From contig JABCZH010000009.1 in NCBI GenBank assembly GCA_013289795.1, forward strand, positions 140,240-204,239: a DNA stretch of 64,000 bases, written 5' to 3'. Below the pieces are notes generated by a model, which saw nothing but the letters and a program-made list of their open reading frames with translations, searched no databases and had not been told where the DNA came from. Positions 56,235 through 64,000 of this stretch are shown here, piece by piece. Position 1 is the stretch's first letter. Each line of letters opens with the position of its first letter. The position numbers were made by a program, and so were the translations under genes. The stretch comes from Acidobacteriota bacterium (GTDB lineage: Bacteria; Acidobacteriota; Terriglobia; Terriglobales; Acidobacteriaceae).

Positions 56235-56396
56235 TTAGCCCATCCCAAGTTCGTCCGCGGATTCGAGCGGAGTGCCGCAGCGGCGGCAGATGACCGCCGA
56301 GCAGTCGCCGCAAGTGAGCGGATCGGTAACTTCTACCGCGCACCGGGGACAGTAAAGAAGCTCGGGCTCGGCTGGCGGCTGCGGGCTGGTAGCCAT
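56235..56396 (-). CDS. Small zinc-ribbon protein
   Basis: A 53-residue protein from an ATG at 56396 (the frame is open to 56474). It has three CxxC pairs (CPRC, CGDC, CRRC), the pattern of a small double zinc ribbon. No other domain is present. It is the first gene of the permease/Clp-N operon, separated by three bases from the permease start. Start choice is uncertain because no good ribosome site is seen. Confidence 0.6.
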   Translation of the reverse strand: MATSPQPPAEPELLYCPRCAVEVTDPLTCGDCSAVICRRCGTPLESADELGMG

Positions 56397-56612
56397 GAGC
56401 CGCAAATGTAGCATATCTTTGCAGGCCCTGGGGGCGGCGGAGAAGCGTTCGCCCCGGCAGGTGGCGGGCCGCAACCGGGCGCTTGCCAGGCAGTTTTTAC
56501 AAATCCGTTACAGCTTAGTGACATCAGCGGCGGCGAGTTCGCTTAACGTGTTTCCGGCTGAATCCCCGTCTCTGGCTCAGTCGTCTAACTTCATTCCAAA
56601 AGGATAATCTTC

Positions 56613-57752
56613 ATGAACGCAAAGAACGTCGCAGTCGCAATGCTGATGGGTTTCATTTGTCTGGCTGTATGTGTCTCCGCGCCGGCACAGACCGGGGGCA
56701 ACTCCCCCATCGGCCCGGGAAACGTTGTCGTCCACACCGCTCTGGGCGGATTCATTCTGGGCTATGACATCGACCAGACCGGCACCGAGGGAATCCTGAG
56801 CGAGTCGCTGACCTTATCCGGCGGCAAATCCAACGTGGCCGTCGAGACCTTTGACCAAAAGACCGGCAAGATTATCAAGATCGTTACCGAACAGAAGGAC
56901 ACCAAGAATGACTTCGTCACTCTTGGAATCGTTGGCAATTCGGTTGCCCTGACCGAATTCGAACACGTCACCAATCTTTTCGTTGATAAGCGCCTCTATG
57001 GGGTTTCAAACCCTCTCAACTCGAACAAGATTACCGGTAAGTGGACACCTCCCTTTCAAGCCGCCGATGACATCATCTCGAGCGTGAGCGCAAGCCAAGG
57101 CGTCCCAAATGCCGCAGTACTCGGATTCCACAACACTGTTAATGACTTTAGCTCCTATGTGTTCAGTTCCAACGTCGCCGCCAATACCTTCGGGAAGGTC
57201 TTCAAAGTGACTGATCCGGTTTTCGATGGAAGCAATTCTCCTGTGCTTGCTTATGATTCAACCACCAATCAGGCAGTCTTGGGCGGCTCAAACGGATGCT
57301 TCGGCTGTACCACCGAAATCGGAATGGTTGACCTCACTACTGGCAAACTGACCGAGTTCATGGGTCTCGGATTTGGTTTCATCAATGGCATCGCGGTTGA
57401 CTCCAACACCGGCATCGCCTGTACCACCACGGAAGACGACTTCAGCGTGGAATTCTATGATCTGGCCACCCAGACTGGCACCATCGTCGTGCTTCCCGGG
57501 GCTACCAATCAGGCACAAAGCGGCATGGCCGTCTCGGTCGATCCCATTCACAAACTGTTCCTGATCGGACAGGAGTTTTCCAGCACCGGGCCCGGCAGCA
57601 GCATCCAGGTCTTTGACGAGCAGGGCAATTTTGTGGAATCACTCAACGCGTTCAGCCTTCCTGCCAGCCCCGCCTACATGGCGCTGAATCCCAACCAGCG
57701 TAGCGGTTACGTACTGGGAGGCGAAACCGCCCTACAATCGTTTACTTACTAA
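56613..57752 (+). CDS. Secreted protein, probable beta-propeller, function unknown
   Basis: The 379-residue protein has a clear signal peptide (VAVAMLMGFICLAVCVSAPAQT). It then reads as repeated strand-rich blocks such as PVLAYDSTTNQAVLGGSNG, GFINGIAVDSNTGIACTTTEDDFSVEFYDLATQTG and GMAVSVDPIHKLFLIGQEF, as in six- or seven-bladed propellers. I do not recognise a specific family. The two cysteines in GCFGCTT might form a disulfide. A strong hairpin follows the stop. Confidence 0.7.
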   Translation: MNAKNVAVAMLMGFICLAVCVSAPAQTGGNSPIGPGNVVVHTALGGFILGYDIDQTGTEGILSESLTLSGGKSNVAVETFDQKTGKIIKIVTEQKDTKNDFVTLGIVGNSVALTEFEHVTNLFVDKRLYGVSNPLNSNKITGKWTPPFQAADDIISSVSASQGVPNAAVLGFHNTVNDFSSYVFSSNVAANTFGKVFKVTDPVFDGSNSPVLAYDSTTNQAVLGGSNGCFGCTTEIGMVDLTTGKLTEFMGLGFGFINGIAVDSNTGIACTTTEDDFSVEFYDLATQTGTIVVLPGATNQAQSGMAVSVDPIHKLFLIGQEFSSTGPGSSIQVFDEQGNFVESLNAFSLPASPAYMALNPNQRSGYVLGGETALQSFTY

Positions 57753-57776
57753 GGCGTCTTCCTCATCGATCCGAAA

Positions 57777-57804
57777 AAAGGGCACGGCCTTGGCCGTGCC
57801 CTTT
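57777..57804 (+). terminator. Hairpin terminator after the secreted propeller gene
   Basis: Thirteen-base arms AAAGGGCACGGCC (57777-57789) and GGCCGTGCCCTTT (57792-57804) pair perfectly with a two-base centre. Three further A bases precede the left arm, but only CTTTG follows the right. Confidence 0.78.
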
Positions 57805-57834
57805 GCCGCCTGACGGCAGCGTTACAATTGTTAC

Positions 57835-58584
57835 ATGAGCGACAGATCCTCCACTCCCGACGAAAAGCTGCAACTCGAATTCAACCGCTGGGCGGAACAA
57901 GGTGAAGGCGAGACCATGGAACGCCATCACCTCAACATCACGGAAAAAACCATCCGGCGCATGGACCTGCGTCCCGGAGAGCGCGTGCTCGATCTGGGCT
58001 GCGGCGCGGGCTGGGCAACTCGTCTCCTGGCCCGTCTGGTGGCGGATGGCCCGGAAGGCTTCGGACAGGTCGTCGGCCTGGATGTTTCGGATGAAATGAT
58101 CCGGCGGGCCCGCGCCGCCTCGAAGGACTTCGAGAACATCTTATATGTCTGGGGTTCGGCGCAACAGATTCCCTGGGAAGAGAACTTCTTCGACAAGGTG
58201 CTGTCAGTCGAATCTTTTTACTACTATCCCGACCAGGAACGCGCCCTGGCCGAGCTGTTTCGAGTAATGGCTCCGCGCGGGCGCCTGTTCATTCTTATCA
58301 ACCTGTACAAAGACAATCCTTATTCTCTGCAATGGGTGGACAAGCTAAAAGTGCCCGTACATGTTCGCTCGTCGGCCGAGTATGTCGAGCTGCTTAGGAA
58401 ACATGCGTTTGAGAGCGTAGCAGCGCAACAGGTTCCCGACGACACTCCCACGCCCGACGATTACCAGACCAAATCGTTCAATAGTCTGGAAGACCTTCGA
58501 GCTTTCAAGCGCTTGGGGGCGCTGCTGCTGATGGCGTCCAAGCCCGACCTGCGAAACCCCGCGCCCGGATACGCCATCTACTAG
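57835..58584 (+). CDS. Class I SAM-dependent methyltransferase
   Basis: The 249-residue protein has the SAM-binding motif I VLDLGCGAGWATRLLA near 52-67 and motif II region VVGLDVSDEMIRRAR. Motif III follows in DKVLSVESFYYYPDQERALAELFRVMAPRGRLFILI, all of Methyltransf_11 type. Substrate is unknown. No neighbouring biosynthetic genes help. Confidence 0.88.
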   Translation: MSDRSSTPDEKLQLEFNRWAEQGEGETMERHHLNITEKTIRRMDLRPGERVLDLGCGAGWATRLLARLVADGPEGFGQVVGLDVSDEMIRRARAASKDFENILYVWGSAQQIPWEENFFDKVLSVESFYYYPDQERALAELFRVMAPRGRLFILINLYKDNPYSLQWVDKLKVPVHVRSSAEYVELLRKHAFESVAAQQVPDDTPTPDDYQTKSFNSLEDLRAFKRLGALLLMASKPDLRNPAPGYAIY

Positions 58585-58665
58585 AACGTCCGGGGCCAAA
58601 GGTCTCACAAGTGTCATGCACGTCGGTCACTATGGCGGTGGTCTGCCATCCGCTAGAATCGCGAA

Positions 58666-59376
58666 ATGCGCTTAGAGTGCCTGGTTGTGACGAGCGATCC
58701 CACTCTGTTAGGTCATCTCCAGGCAGGGTTGGGCGCGCACGGGGCCTTGCTTGATTTTCGCCAGGACTCCGTCAGTGCAGTCGAACTCGCCTCCCGCCGG
58801 CATTTGGATGGACTGGTGATCGATTGTGATGACGTGCCCGGAGGCGCTGCAGCAATCGCCCAGGTGCGCAGCAGCCCGGCGAATCAGCACACTCTTATCT
58901 TCGCGGTTGTAAACGGTTTTACCAGCCCCGAAGCGGCTCTCGATCTTGGAGCAAACTTCGTCATCAGCAAGCCGGTCCAGCAGCCCCGATTGCGTAGCGT
59001 CCTGGATGCCGCCATTCCCAAGATGGAGCGCGAACATCGCAGGTATTTCCGATTCAATGTTGACTTGCCGGTACGCTTTCGCAACCCTTTGGGGCAACCT
59101 TTCGCAGCCAAAATGAAGAACGTAAGCGAGGGCGGGTTGGCGATCACGTTGGTCGACCCGGTCCGGCTCAAGGGTGTCGTGGTCGTGGAATTCGAGCTAC
59201 CCAGCGTCGAGCCACAGCCCTTTTACGCAAAAGCCGATGTAGTTTGGAGTGATTCTTTCGTGATGGGCTTGCGCTTTCTGTACATTGAAAAAGACTCTGG
59301 CACTGCCCTCCAGGGCTGGCTCAATTCTTTAGAAGCCCAATTTCAATTCCGCGAATCGGCTCAACCATCGAACTGA
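58666..59376 (+). CDS. Receiver-like plus PilZ domain protein
   Basis: The 236-residue protein has an N-terminal receiver-like fold (1-115) that keeps an aspartate in VIDCDD near 53 but lacks a full acidic pocket, so phosphorylation is doubtful. A PilZ domain at about 122-225 carries R125, R126 and R129 in HRRYFRFNVDLPV and NVSEGG at 152-157, both c-di-GMP-binding signatures. It is a likely c-di-GMP effector. The genes making that messenger are at 19.8 kb. Confidence 0.83.
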   Translation: MRLECLVVTSDPTLLGHLQAGLGAHGALLDFRQDSVSAVELASRRHLDGLVIDCDDVPGGAAAIAQVRSSPANQHTLIFAVVNGFTSPEAALDLGANFVISKPVQQPRLRSVLDAAIPKMEREHRRYFRFNVDLPVRFRNPLGQPFAAKMKNVSEGGLAITLVDPVRLKGVVVVEFELPSVEPQPFYAKADVVWSDSFVMGLRFLYIEKDSGTALQGWLNSLEAQFQFRESAQPSN

Positions 59377-59435
59377 TTTCTGATGGGCTCTGACCTTAGA
59401 AGTAAGCACAAGTCACCCTATCGACCGGCGTGACG

Positions 59436-59828
59436 CTAGCTCGAAGGTGCAGCCGCTTTGCCCAGCACTCGCGCCACCGCTTGAATCAGGACGGCGCCAT
59501 CCTTCTCCAGCAGCGTGTCCGACTTCTCTACGTAGCTGGTGGCGCCTTCCTGCAACAGCTTCTCCGAATTGCGATCGGAGAGTCCGGTGAGAATGATCAC
59601 CGGGATATCCTTGGTGGCGGCAGCCTGCTTCAGCGCTCGCAGTACTTCGAGCCCCGAAAGCTTGGGTAACATCATGTCCAAAAGAATCAGACTGGGAATC
59701 TGCTCCTGAGCGATCTTCAGCGCCTCGTCTCCATCGCTGGCGGTAATTACTTCGTATCCAGCTCTCCTGAGCGCTTGCTCACCCGCCTTTCTTAGGAACC
59801 TGCTGTCATCCACTAGCAGAATTTTCAT
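59436..59828 (-). CDS. CheY-like single-domain response regulator
   Basis: The 130-residue receiver has D7/D8 (LLVDDSR), phospho-acceptor D51 (LILLDMMLPKLSG), a threonine in IILTG and a lysine at YVEKSDT. No output domain is present. It may act in a phosphorelay or bind a target protein. Converges on the receiver-PilZ gene. Confidence 0.93.
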   Translation of the reverse strand: MKILLVDDSRFLRKAGEQALRRAGYEVITASDGDEALKIAQEQIPSLILLDMMLPKLSGLEVLRALKQAAATKDIPVIILTGLSDRNSEKLLQEGATSYVEKSDTLLEKDGAVLIQAVARVLGKAAAPSS

Positions 59829-59863
59829 AGTTTCCCTGCTTCCGATGGGTGAGTCTCTTCCCC

Positions 59864-59974
59864 GCGATCTCTGTGGTCTTTCTCAGCGCGCTCTGCGATC
59901 AAAAGCTCTTCTGTAGAATCCGTGTGTACAGTGGCCAATCCCACTGTGCCCCCTGTGTCCCCTGTGGTTAAAGG
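59864..59974. repeat. Imperfect CTCTGTGG/CCTGTGG intergenic repeat
   Basis: CTCTGTGGTCTTTCTCAGCG at 59869 and CCCTGTGTCCCCTGTGGTTA at 59951 resemble the left arm of the 51246 palindrome, but the mirror half is missing or decayed. Confidence 0.5.
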
Positions 59975-60012
59975 TTGTTCCATCATTACGGCCGGATACT
60001 CCCGTCAGTAGC

Positions 60013-61614
60013 TCAAGGCAACCCGAACGCGTACAACGAACTTCCTGCCGCAATCGCCACATACTGTTTTCCATCGATCGCGAATGCCATCGGCGCAGCA
60101 TAAGCCGCCCCTCCAGTCTGAAAATGCCACAAAGCCTTACCGGACGCCGCATCCAACGCGACAAAGTTCCCCTCCGAATCGCCGGTAAACACCAATCCTC
60201 CCGCCGTGGACAACACTCCCGACCAACTCGGCGACGGATACCTGAACTCCCACTTCAACCGTCCGCTAGCTAGATCAATCGCACGCAGCGCGCCCCAAAA
60301 TGGCTCCGTATCATCCGCTGGAAAATACGCGCTGCCGTAATAAGCATGTCCAGCTTCGTAAGGCTGCGGCGCCGTACTGAACATATCGCACTGCTCGCGC
60401 GCATTCACGTAAAACAATCCAGTCTGCGAGTCGAACGTGGGAGACTCCCAATTTGTCACGCCCGCCGCCCCCGGACACACTCTCCGTCCTTCGAGAGTAG
60501 GCGTGCTTTCTTTGACAGCCACCGGCCGGCCCTCCGCATCCTTACTGTTGCTCCACGTCACTTTCCCGAACGGATTCGCCAATATCAGCTTTCCCGTCGT
60601 TCGATCCAGGACATAAAAGTATCCATTACGATTCGCCTGAGCGATCAAATGCTTCTCGCCCTGGTCAATCATCACCGGAATCTGCGTCGAATCCCAGTCG
60701 TGCTCATCATGCCGCGTAAACTGGAAACTCCACTTCAGCTTTCCCGTGTCGGCATCAAGCGCCAGTAGCGAATTGCTGTAAAGATTGTCACCCGCGCGCC
60801 CTTCCCCGCGATTCGACGGCGCAGGGTTTCCCGTAGGCCACAACAACTCATTCTTGGCCGCATCGTACGTGCCCGTAATCCACGCCGGCGCGCCGCCAAC
60901 CTTCCACGAGTCGCCTTCCCAAGTCTCGTGCCCTGGCTCACCCGGCCCGGGGACGGTGTAAAACCTCCATTTGCGCTCTCCGGTTTCGGCATTGTAGGCA
61001 TCAATGAATCCGCGAACCCCATACTCGCCGCCGGATACACCCAGCACCACCAGATTCTTCACCACCAGCGGCGCCAGCGTGAAACTGTAGCCCATCTTGT
61101 AATCAACCGCGGCCACGTCCCAGACCACGCTGCCCGTCTTGGCATCCAGCGCGATCACGTGCGCATCCAGCGTTCCCATGAACACCTTATTTTCCAGAAT
61201 GGCAACCCCGCGATTCACTCTACCGCAACACGGCCGTATGTCCGTCGGCAGTTGCCGCTGATAAAGCCAGATGGGTCGCCCGCTGCGGGCGTCGAGAGCG
61301 AATGCACGGTTGTCCGTGCCTGTGCCGTAGAGAATTCCATCCACCACCAGCGGCGTGGTTTCAAATTTCCCCGTCGCTCCTGTCTGATACACCCACTTCG
61401 CCACCAGCGATCTCACATTTTCTTTATTAATCTGATCCAGCGCACTGAACCGGTGCCCCGCATAGTCTCCGGAATACGTAAGCCAGTTCTGCGGTTCTTT
61501 CGCCGAGTTCAGCAACCGTGCAGAAGTTACTTGCCCCCAGGTGCTAAGCGCGATGGAACTCGCTGCAAGCAGCACCAGCCACCCCTGAATCGTTCTCCTC
61601 ATGGCTGCTCTCAC
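60013..61614 (-). CDS. PQQ-dependent alcohol dehydrogenase, lanthanide-type motif
   Basis: The 533-residue protein has a signal peptide (ending near TWGQ) and an eight-bladed PQQ propeller. The adjacent cysteines C129-C130 (RPCCGRV) are the PQQ-stacking disulfide. Metal ligands E197 and N268 are present. D306-W307-D308 (HDEHDWD) shows the extra aspartate that marks lanthanide-dependent XoxF/PedH enzymes, where calcium enzymes have alanine. It should oxidise an alcohol or aldehyde in the periplasm. It overlaps the cytochrome gene by four bases, so that cytochrome is the likely electron acceptor. Confidence 0.9.
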   Translation of the reverse strand: MRAAMRRTIQGWLVLLAASSIALSTWGQVTSARLLNSAKEPQNWLTYSGDYAGHRFSALDQINKENVRSLVAKWVYQTGATGKFETTPLVVDGILYGTGTDNRAFALDARSGRPIWLYQRQLPTDIRPCCGRVNRGVAILENKVFMGTLDAHVIALDAKTGSVVWDVAAVDYKMGYSFTLAPLVVKNLVVLGVSGGEYGVRGFIDAYNAETGERKWRFYTVPGPGEPGHETWEGDSWKVGGAPAWITGTYDAAKNELLWPTGNPAPSNRGEGRAGDNLYSNSLLALDADTGKLKWSFQFTRHDEHDWDSTQIPVMIDQGEKHLIAQANRNGYFYVLDRTTGKLILANPFGKVTWSNSKDAEGRPVAVKESTPTLEGRRVCPGAAGVTNWESPTFDSQTGLFYVNAREQCDMFSTAPQPYEAGHAYYGSAYFPADDTEPFWGALRAIDLASGRLKWEFRYPSPSWSGVLSTAGGLVFTGDSEGNFVALDAASGKALWHFQTGGAAYAAPMAFAIDGKQYVAIAAGSSLYAFGLP

Positions 61615-62513
61615 TTTCCACCCACACTCTGCAGGTAGGCGACAATATCCTGCAAATCATGGTCACTCAATAAGGCCGGGCCATAAATCGGCATCATCGA
61701 AGTCCGGCTCTTCTTGATCGATCGCAGTGCGACCTTGTCAAACAGATGGATCTGCTCGCTCGCATCCATCATCTGCAAACTGAAATTGTCCTCATTCATG
61801 GTGACGCCCTTTATCTCCGTCCCTTTCGCTGTTACCACCGTCACCGTCTCATATTCCTGCGGAAACTCTTTCGTAGCTTCCAGCAACCCCGGCGCAAGCC
61901 TCCGGCTGGGATTCCGCACCGAGTCCACAATCGCATCCGTCGCCCGCGCCATACCCACCGCCGTCAGATCCGGCCCCAACCGTCCGCCCTTCCCTTCCAC
62001 CATGTGACATCCCGAACAGTTGGCATCTCCATAAAAAAGCTGCTTGCCGTGCACCGCATCGCCCGCGGGCTGGGGCGGAGCCTTCACCTGCACACTCCTT
62101 ATATAAGTAATGACTTGCCACACTTCTTCTTCCGTCATTCCTACGCCCTGACCTGTGGTTCCGTTGGGCGGCATGGCCGTTCCCGGCACGCCCTGATTGA
62201 TGGTCGTAAACATCTCGGCATCAGAATTTCCGTCGCGTTTGCGCGCCCGCGTCAGGTCAGGGCCGCGCCCGCCCCCGCGTGCGCCCAACCCGTGGCAGAA
62301 CGCGCAATTGATGCGAAACTGAAACTCACCTAGCTTCGCCGCTCCCGCATCTCCCGCAAACGGATTCTTGTCTTGCCCGAGTAAGGCTGTCGCCGTCACC
62401 AAAACACAAACCAATGCCGCAACCCGAATCAGGATTCCGGGGACAACAGGCGCCTTCACATCTGAGGGTATTTTGGCGGGCGAATTCACTGGACCTCCCA
62501 CTGCGGAAGACAT
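61611..62513 (-). CDS. Diheme cytochrome c (PQQ dehydrogenase electron acceptor)
   Basis: The 300-residue protein has an N-terminal hydrophobic segment (about 24-46) and two CxxCH heme sites, C70-H74 (CAFCH) and C166-H170 (CSGCH). Axial methionine candidates are GTAMPP (M114) and those in SMMPIYGP. Between residue 210 and 270 is a beta-rich insert (ETVTVVTAKGTEIKGVTMNEDNFSLQ). It is co-translated with the PQQ dehydrogenase and should carry its electrons toward the respiratory chain. Confidence 0.9.
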   Translation of the reverse strand: MSSAVGGPVNSPAKIPSDVKAPVVPGILIRVAALVCVLVTATALLGQDKNPFAGDAGAAKLGEFQFRINCAFCHGLGARGGGRGPDLTRARKRDGNSDAEMFTTINQGVPGTAMPPNGTTGQGVGMTEEEVWQVITYIRSVQVKAPPQPAGDAVHGKQLFYGDANCSGCHMVEGKGGRLGPDLTAVGMARATDAIVDSVRNPSRRLAPGLLEATKEFPQEYETVTVVTAKGTEIKGVTMNEDNFSLQMMDASEQIHLFDKVALRSIKKSRTSMMPIYGPALLSDHDLQDIVAYLQSVGGK

Positions 62514-62625
62514 TTTCAGGAATGCCGCGCATCATAACACAGCAGAGTGGGTAACTTTGGAGGGCACGAGTCGTACTGGCAAAGTGAGTTGGAAACACGC
62601 GGGCCACAAGGGCGTCAAAAGTTAG

Positions 62626-64000
62626 CTATCCCTCCCCAAAATCCCGGTACCTTCTGAGTACGTCCTGCTGGGAAATCACTCCTTCCAGCTTACGAAAGTC
62701 CGCCCGGCTCACCACCGGCACCAGCGGCCATCGCTCCACGTATCGCAACGCCGTATCGAGGGACTGGTCCGGATGCAAATACGCAATCTGACGGGTCGTG
62801 AAAAGCGAATTCAGGCTTAGCTCGCCCTTACCCTCGGCGGCCGTCCGGCGAAGCTCTTCCTTGCTGACGCTGCTCCAGCCCGTGGGGCTCAGCCGAACCA
62901 GCAAGATGTCGGACGACGATCGATCCGCCTGTGGAAGCACACCATCGATCGTGTCCCCGCCCTCCAACACTGGATCCCCCAGTGGCCGCATCGCGTCCTC
63001 CACACGCAGGATGCCTTCTTCCCTCTGTTCTTCCATCGATGGCAGGTCCAAACCATCCTGGCGCGTGAGTACGTCAAAAATCGCCGTCGGCCTCAGCCCC
63101 CGTGAAATCACATACGCCAGTGTGTTGGCCACAATCACCGGCACAATGATCGAGTAGTTTCCGCTGACTTCCAAAACCATGAACACCGATGTCATCGGCG
63201 CGCGCAGGAACCCCGCAAACAAAACACCCATTCCCACCAACGCATAGGTGCCAGCTGATCCCGCCAGATGCGGCAGAACCGCATGCTCCGCTCCACCCAC
63301 CGCCGCCCCTAACATCGCGCCAATAAACAAGGTTGGGGCAAACATTCCTCCCGGAGTTCCGCTGACGAACGAAAGCAGAGTCGCAATGATTTTCAATCCT
63401 GCGAGGATAGCCAGCATTTGCCAGGTGAACTGACCGTGCATGGCCTCGTCGATGTACTCATAACCCGCACCCATCACTTGCGGCGCACCAAGAACGCCGA
63501 TGAGGCCGATCAGCAAACCCGCCAGCGCGGGCTGAAAGTATTGCGTCCATCGCGGCAGCGACTTGCAGCGGGGGCGCAGAGTCTCAATGCCACTCGAGAA
63601 TGCCACCGAGGCGAGCCCACCTACAATCCCAAGGATGGAATAGGCAATCAGTTCCGAGGGCCGTTCCATCTGCACCGTGGGAATCCGGAAGAGAGGCTCC
63701 GATCCCAGAAACCACCGCATTACGACTACGCTCGAGACCGCCGAAAGCACTACCGAACCCAAGATTCCCGCCGTCCAACGCCCGATGACTTCCTCGATCA
63801 CGAACAACACTGCTGATATCGGCGCGTTAAAGGCGGCAGCCAAACCAGCCGCCGCTCCCACCGGAGCAATCAGCCGCATCCGGTCTCGGGATAACCGCAT
63901 CCACCTCCCCAGCCCCGATGCCAGACTGGCGCCAATCTGCAAAGACGGATCCTCCGGCCCCAAAGAGTGTCCCACCCCGATCGCCAATGCCGCCGTGATG
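62626..64000 (-). CDS. ClC-type chloride channel/antiporter with CBS pair, N-terminus outside window
   Basis: The frame is open to the window end, so the N-terminal helices and the GSGIP motif are missing. The visible part keeps GHSLGPEDPSLQIGA with the gating glutamate (Asp replaces the usual Gly after it), and GTPGGMFAPTLFIGA. Its roughly ten helices are followed by two CBS domains over the last 150 residues (VEDAMRPLGDPVLEGGDTIDG, WPLVPVVSRADFRKLEGVISQQDVLRRY). ClC proteins exchange chloride for protons or conduct chloride. CBS pairs often bind nucleotides. Confidence 0.9.
   Translation of the reverse strand, partial: ITAALAIGVGHSLGPEDPSLQIGASLASGLGRWMRLSRDRMRLIAPVGAAAGLAAAFNAPISAVLFVIEEVIGRWTAGILGSVVLSAVSSVVVMRWFLGSEPLFRIPTVQMERPSELIAYSILGIVGGLASVAFSSGIETLRPRCKSLPRWTQYFQPALAGLLIGLIGVLGAPQVMGAGYEYIDEAMHGQFTWQMLAILAGLKIIATLLSFVSGTPGGMFAPTLFIGAMLGAAVGGAEHAVLPHLAGSAGTYALVGMGVLFAGFLRAPMTSVFMVLEVSGNYSIIVPVIVANTLAYVISRGLRPTAIFDVLTRQDGLDLPSMEEQREEGILRVEDAMRPLGDPVLEGGDTIDGVLPQADRSSSDILLVRLSPTGWSSVSKEELRRTAAEGKGELSLNSLFTTRQIAYLHPDQSLDTALRYVERWPLVPVVSRADFRKLEGVISQQDVLRRYRDFGEG

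Overview
The window is a gene-dense bacterial chromosome segment of roughly 58-60% GC by eye. It most resembles a soil acidobacterium (Acidobacteriota, Terriglobia; Koribacter or Sulfotelmatobacter-like). That is an inference from content: a very large orphan MacB/FtsX-type permease, GloVer and FG-GAP repeat exoproteins, a Clp-N/zinc-finger protein, many PilZ, GGDEF and histidine-kinase genes, a PQQ dehydrogenase with cytochrome c, and intergenic CTCTGTG/CTTTGCG palindromes. No rRNA, tRNA or CRISPR array was recognised.

Layout. 1-4.7 kb (minus): the front part of an S9 peptidase, an AmrS-type radical SAM enzyme, a PilZ-GAF-TM-Sel1 protein and a GAF protein. 4.9-6.6 kb: a nucleotide-sugar dehydrogenase and a Flp pilin. 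6.7-11.1 kb: a NarL-type response regulator overlapping its histidine kinase, then a divergent second kinase. 11.1-14.7 kb: RlmN, an M16 peptidase and a TonB-like protein. 14.7-15.3 kb is a gene-poor gap. 15.3-18.1 kb: a small protein translationally coupled to a cysteine-motif GMC oxidoreductase, then an aldo/keto reductase. 18.3-19.6 kb: an FG-GAP exoprotein.

19.8-26.3 kb (minus) is one overlapping operon: TonB-dependent receptor, YfiR-like periplasmic protein, hybrid kinase with HPt, and a receiver-GGDEF diguanylate cyclase. It reads as an outer-membrane-to-c-di-GMP relay. Divergent from it are a degenerate PAS-GGDEF protein and the stator pair motA-motB. 29.2-32.2 kb: the three-gene proton-translocating transhydrogenase. 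32.4-41.5 kb: a phospholipase-C-like phosphoesterase, a multicopper oxidase, malate synthase, a GloVer gene split by one in-frame stop, and a zinc peptidase next to a D-Ala-D-Ala-ligase-like enzyme.

41.8-44.0 kb holds an intact IS1595-type transposon: 25-bp terminal inverted repeats with 24/25 identity, 9-bp flanking direct repeats and an intact transposase. It carries two passenger genes. One encodes a two-helix membrane protein resembling superinfection-exclusion protein SieB, and the other a small helical protein of unknown function. This mobile cargo is the best candidate for an undescribed system here.

44.2-56.5 kb: the ADOP-type permease, then a minus-strand group (two paralogous FAD oxidoreductases, a small protein, PurU) facing a GcvT-like folate protein, with two APC permeases, a Clp-N/zinc protein and a small zinc ribbon. 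Together they suggest a one-carbon or amino-acid degradation neighbourhood. 56.6-64 kb: a secreted repeat-like protein, a methyltransferase, a REC-PilZ protein, a CheY-like receiver, a PQQ dehydrogenase with a lanthanide-type DxD motif coupled to a diheme cytochrome c, and a ClC channel with CBS domains cut by the window end.
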